DNA from: Vibrio sp. MedPE-SWchi
Lineage (GTDB): Bacteria; Pseudomonadota; Gammaproteobacteria; Enterobacterales; Vibrionaceae
DNA: 55,674 nt
Assembly: GCA_001874155.1 (NCBI GenBank)
Contig: MPDB01000012.1
Span: 1-55,674 of the forward strand
Reading direction: 5' to 3'
Part shown: in pieces, positions 53,935-55,674 of the stretch
Layout of the letters: each line of letters starts with the position of its first letter
Position numbering within the stretch: the stretch's first letter is position 1
Made by a program: the position numbers and the translations under genes
The notes under the pieces: model-generated
Databases searched by the model: none
Told to the model about the DNA's origin: nothing
Seen by the model: only the letters and a program-made list of their open reading frames with translations

Positions 53935-55674
53935 TTATGCAGCGTCGGTTTTAAGTACTTGAGACAAGAGCTCCAACTGATCAAGTTGACTATTGGTAGG
54001 AATAAAATCTTCCAATATTGTCGCGCCATCTGTGATTACAATAGTTTGACTGACCTCCTCATCAGCAGAGTTCTCGGCATTGACGGTGATAACTACATCA
54101 TCATCGACCACCGAGGCACTCGCAATCTCCATCAAGTCTTCAATATCAACTTCTGAATCATCATCTAAGACCCCAGTTAAATCGATGAGATCTTCATAGA
54201 GATTAAAGTTCTCAATAGTATCCGTACCATCGTTAATGGTTGAATCGCTCCACTTGAAAGCATCCGTATCTGATGTTCCGGATAGTAACTCATCCTCCAA
54301 ACTTGCTGCATGTTCAACATATGGAGGAATGGTTACGGTTGCTTCTTCACTGACTAAACCTCCTGTATCGATAGCAAGATAATCAAAAGTATCGTCTTCG
54401 GTTATTGCCAATTCACCAGATAGCTCACGAAGCACCCAGTTACTACCTGAGCCCTCCATTTCCATGCCAACGATTGGGTTATCTTCCGAAGAATAAGTAA
54501 ATTCCTCATAGAATTTGTGGGGGCCTAAATCTGGGTCCTTATGATACTCCTCTACCTGAGTTGTACCATCCAGGAAGGTATACGTGACTTGGATAGATTG
54601 AGCATGAACAAAAGCTTGTTGCATTCCATCCAAACCAAATGTTACTTCCTCTAAAGGATTCTCCGATAAATCAATTACTAAAATTTCATTAGCATTCATT
54701 CCGTTGCCATCTTTATCACCAATACCGTACCCTTTATGACCCTCTGCAGCATATTGTTTTAAAGGCTTACCGTTGTCATTGATCACAGAAACTCTTATTG
54801 ATGTATCATTATCTAAATCGATCCTACGCTCTGTTTTTGATTCCTTTACGCCCCAATTGTAGAAACCATCTGTTTTTTCGACATCATCTGGATGTCCGCC
54901 AATAGTAAACGAGTCACCTTCGTCTTGTTCGTACTCGACTTTACTTGGATCTAATATAGTACCGCCTCGACCTTCGGTATAAAGATCTAACTCAGTAAGA
55001 GCTCGTCTCTCTCCTTCTTCATCTGTGTAATACAGTGTCCCTGTCGTTGGTAAGGAGGTAATCATCACCATCACAGATTCATTGTTTTCTGGGATTGTTT
55101 CATCTGTATCCCAAATGTGGTCAAACTCAGGATCATCAGAGTCGAACACAATCGGAATTGGTGAGTCTGGATCTCGTAAGTAGGCTTCAAAACCTTCCGC
55201 TTCTGGCGCTTCATTAACATTAATCTCGTTGAGCGTCACGGAGATATCGCTGCTATTGCCTGCCGGGTCTTCCGCTTTGACTGTGATGCTGTGGGAATTA
55301 CTCGCCAACTCAAAGTCGTTGGTGAAGGCGATGACCCCTGCCTCTGTCAGACTGATGTTCCCGCTCCCGTCTATCTCAAACAATCCATCCAGTGGGTTTT
55401 CATCACCATAGACAATGCTGTAGTTCACCCCCAACCCTTCTGGGTCCACGGCGGTAACTTGACCGATGGTGTAGTTTTCTGCCGAGTTCTCGTTGTAACT
55501 GAAGACGTATTCGTCGCCCTCTTCCGGTGGATCGAACACTGGCGGCTCATTCACGTTAATTTCGTTGAGCGTCACGGAGATATCGCTGCTATTGCCTGCT
55601 GGGTCTTCCGCTTTGACTGTGATGCTGTGGGAATTGCTCGCCAACTCAAAGTCGTTGGTGAAGGCGATGACCCC
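53935..55674 (-). CDS. C-terminal part of a giant cadherin-like adhesin with type I secretion tail (partial)
   Basis: The frame is open to the right edge, so only the last 579 codons are seen; the displayed internal start is a TTG inside a repeat and is not real. Cadherin-like repeats come first (FELASNSHSITVKAEDPAGN, FEIDGSGNISLTEAGVIAF, YNENSAENYTIGQVTAVDPEG) with calcium-binding DxD-type motifs. They are followed by a unique region (about 150-430). The C terminus has the RTX-type secretion module: LLSGTSDTDAFKWSDSTIND, DTIENFNLYEDLIDLTGVL, then the acidic-hydrophobic tail LDQLELLSQVLKTDAA. Such proteins (LapA/BpfA-like or VCA0849-like) are exported by a type I system and mediate surface attachment and biofilm. 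The exporter is not in the window. Confidence 0.88.
   Translation of the reverse strand, partial: GVIAFTNDFELASNSHSITVKAEDPAGNSSDISVTLNEINVNEPPVFDPPEEGDEYVFSYNENSAENYTIGQVTAVDPEGLGVNYSIVYGDENPLDGLFEIDGSGNISLTEAGVIAFTNDFELASNSHSITVKAEDPAGNSSDISVTLNEINVNEAPEAEGFEAYLRDPDSPIPIVFDSDDPEFDHIWDTDETIPENNESVMVMITSLPTTGTLYYTDEEGERRALTELDLYTEGRGGTILDPSKVEYEQDEGDSFTIGGHPDDVEKTDGFYNWGVKESKTERRIDLDNDTSIRVSVINDNGKPLKQYAAEGHKGYGIGDKDGNGMNANEILVIDLSENPLEEVTFGLDGMQQAFVHAQSIQVTYTFLDGTTQVEEYHKDPDLGPHKFYEEFTYSSEDNPIVGMEMEGSGSNWVLRELSGELAITEDDTFDYLAIDTGGLVSEEATVTIPPYVEHAASLEDELLSGTSDTDAFKWSDSTINDGTDTIENFNLYEDLIDLTGVLDDDSEVDIEDLMEIASASVVDDDVVITVNAENSADEEVSQTIVITDGATILEDFIPTNSQLDQLELLSQVLKTDAA
55221..55674 (-). repeat. 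336-bp tandem repeat inside the adhesin gene
   Basis: The stretch from 55221 reappears at 55557, an offset of 336 bases (112 codons). The roughly 118 bases of overlap visible in the second copy differ at only 3 positions, which is far closer than needed for protein function alone. The array continues beyond the right edge. Confidence 0.9.

Noticed and set aside
55644..55674. True start of the adhesin at 55644
   Set aside because: The codon is TTG inside a repeat that is read as Leu in the neighbouring copy, and the frame stays open to the edge.
1..55674. CRISPR arrays, prophage genes or insertion sequences
   Set aside because: No spaced direct repeats, integrase, transposase or phage structural genes were seen.

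Overview
The window looks like a stretch of the larger chromosome of a marine Vibrio or close relative. The grounds are gene content and order: pgsA-uvrC-varA beside a tRNA cluster; a hutC-hutI-hutG-hutU-hutH histidine-degradation block; gyrA divergent from ubiG followed by nrdA-nrdB-yfaE; and the norspermidine trio (diaminobutyrate aminotransferase/decarboxylase fusion, carboxynorspermidine synthase, nspC), which is typical of Vibrionaceae. No prophage, insertion sequence or CRISPR array is visible. The species assignment is inference.

Layout. 17-469: four tRNAs on the minus strand (Cys, Gly, Leu, Gly in transcription order) downstream of pgsA. 673-3779: pgsA, uvrC and the response regulator varA, also minus. 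4209-6572: DNA polymerase II. 6657-9723: a fusion of a PTS membrane transporter (EIIC) and a c-di-GMP phosphodiesterase (EAL), then a nucleotidyltransferase-like gene. 9854-12202: efpL, a dsDNA-mimic gene, an ac4C amidohydrolase and an outer-membrane DUF3187 protein. 12310-18918: the hut block with two candidate HutC operators. 19088-26875: a hot-dog-fold DUF3581 gene, a methyltransferase, the giant flavin/Fe-S D-2-hydroxyglutarate dehydrogenase, DUF3334, DUF2786, a Sel1/J-domain membrane protein and a zinc-finger miniprotein. 27041-28797: an SOS-controlled sulA and a PurR-box purC. 28922-36217: a chemoreceptor, a cNMP/CBS/nucleotidyltransferase protein with a DnaQ-like exonuclease, a BCCT osmolyte transporter and a LysE-type exporter. 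36366-44246: gyrA, ubiG, nrdAB-yfaE with a DnaA box. 44278-47836: a small gene, a CinA-like gene, DUF3943 and an ACT-domain gene. 47987-53441: norspermidine synthesis. 53935 to the right edge: the C-terminal end of a giant repeat adhesin with a type I secretion tail.

How the genes fit together. The hut enzymes take histidine to glutamate and formamide under HutC. The nrd block supplies deoxynucleotides, with YfaE maintaining the NrdB cofactor. The polyamine genes make norspermidine, a biofilm-modulating polyamine in vibrios, and lie beside the end of a large adhesin gene. The EIIC-EAL protein and a chemoreceptor add signalling functions.

The most interesting unexplained gene is the DUF3334 protein (23731-24414). 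It carries the full CheC/CheX phosphatase signature (D-x3-E-x2-N-x22-P) and ends in a peptide resembling the CheY-binding tail of CheZ. This suggests an unrecognised family of CheY-P phosphatases. All functional assignments were made by reading the sequence and recalling families; no searches were run.
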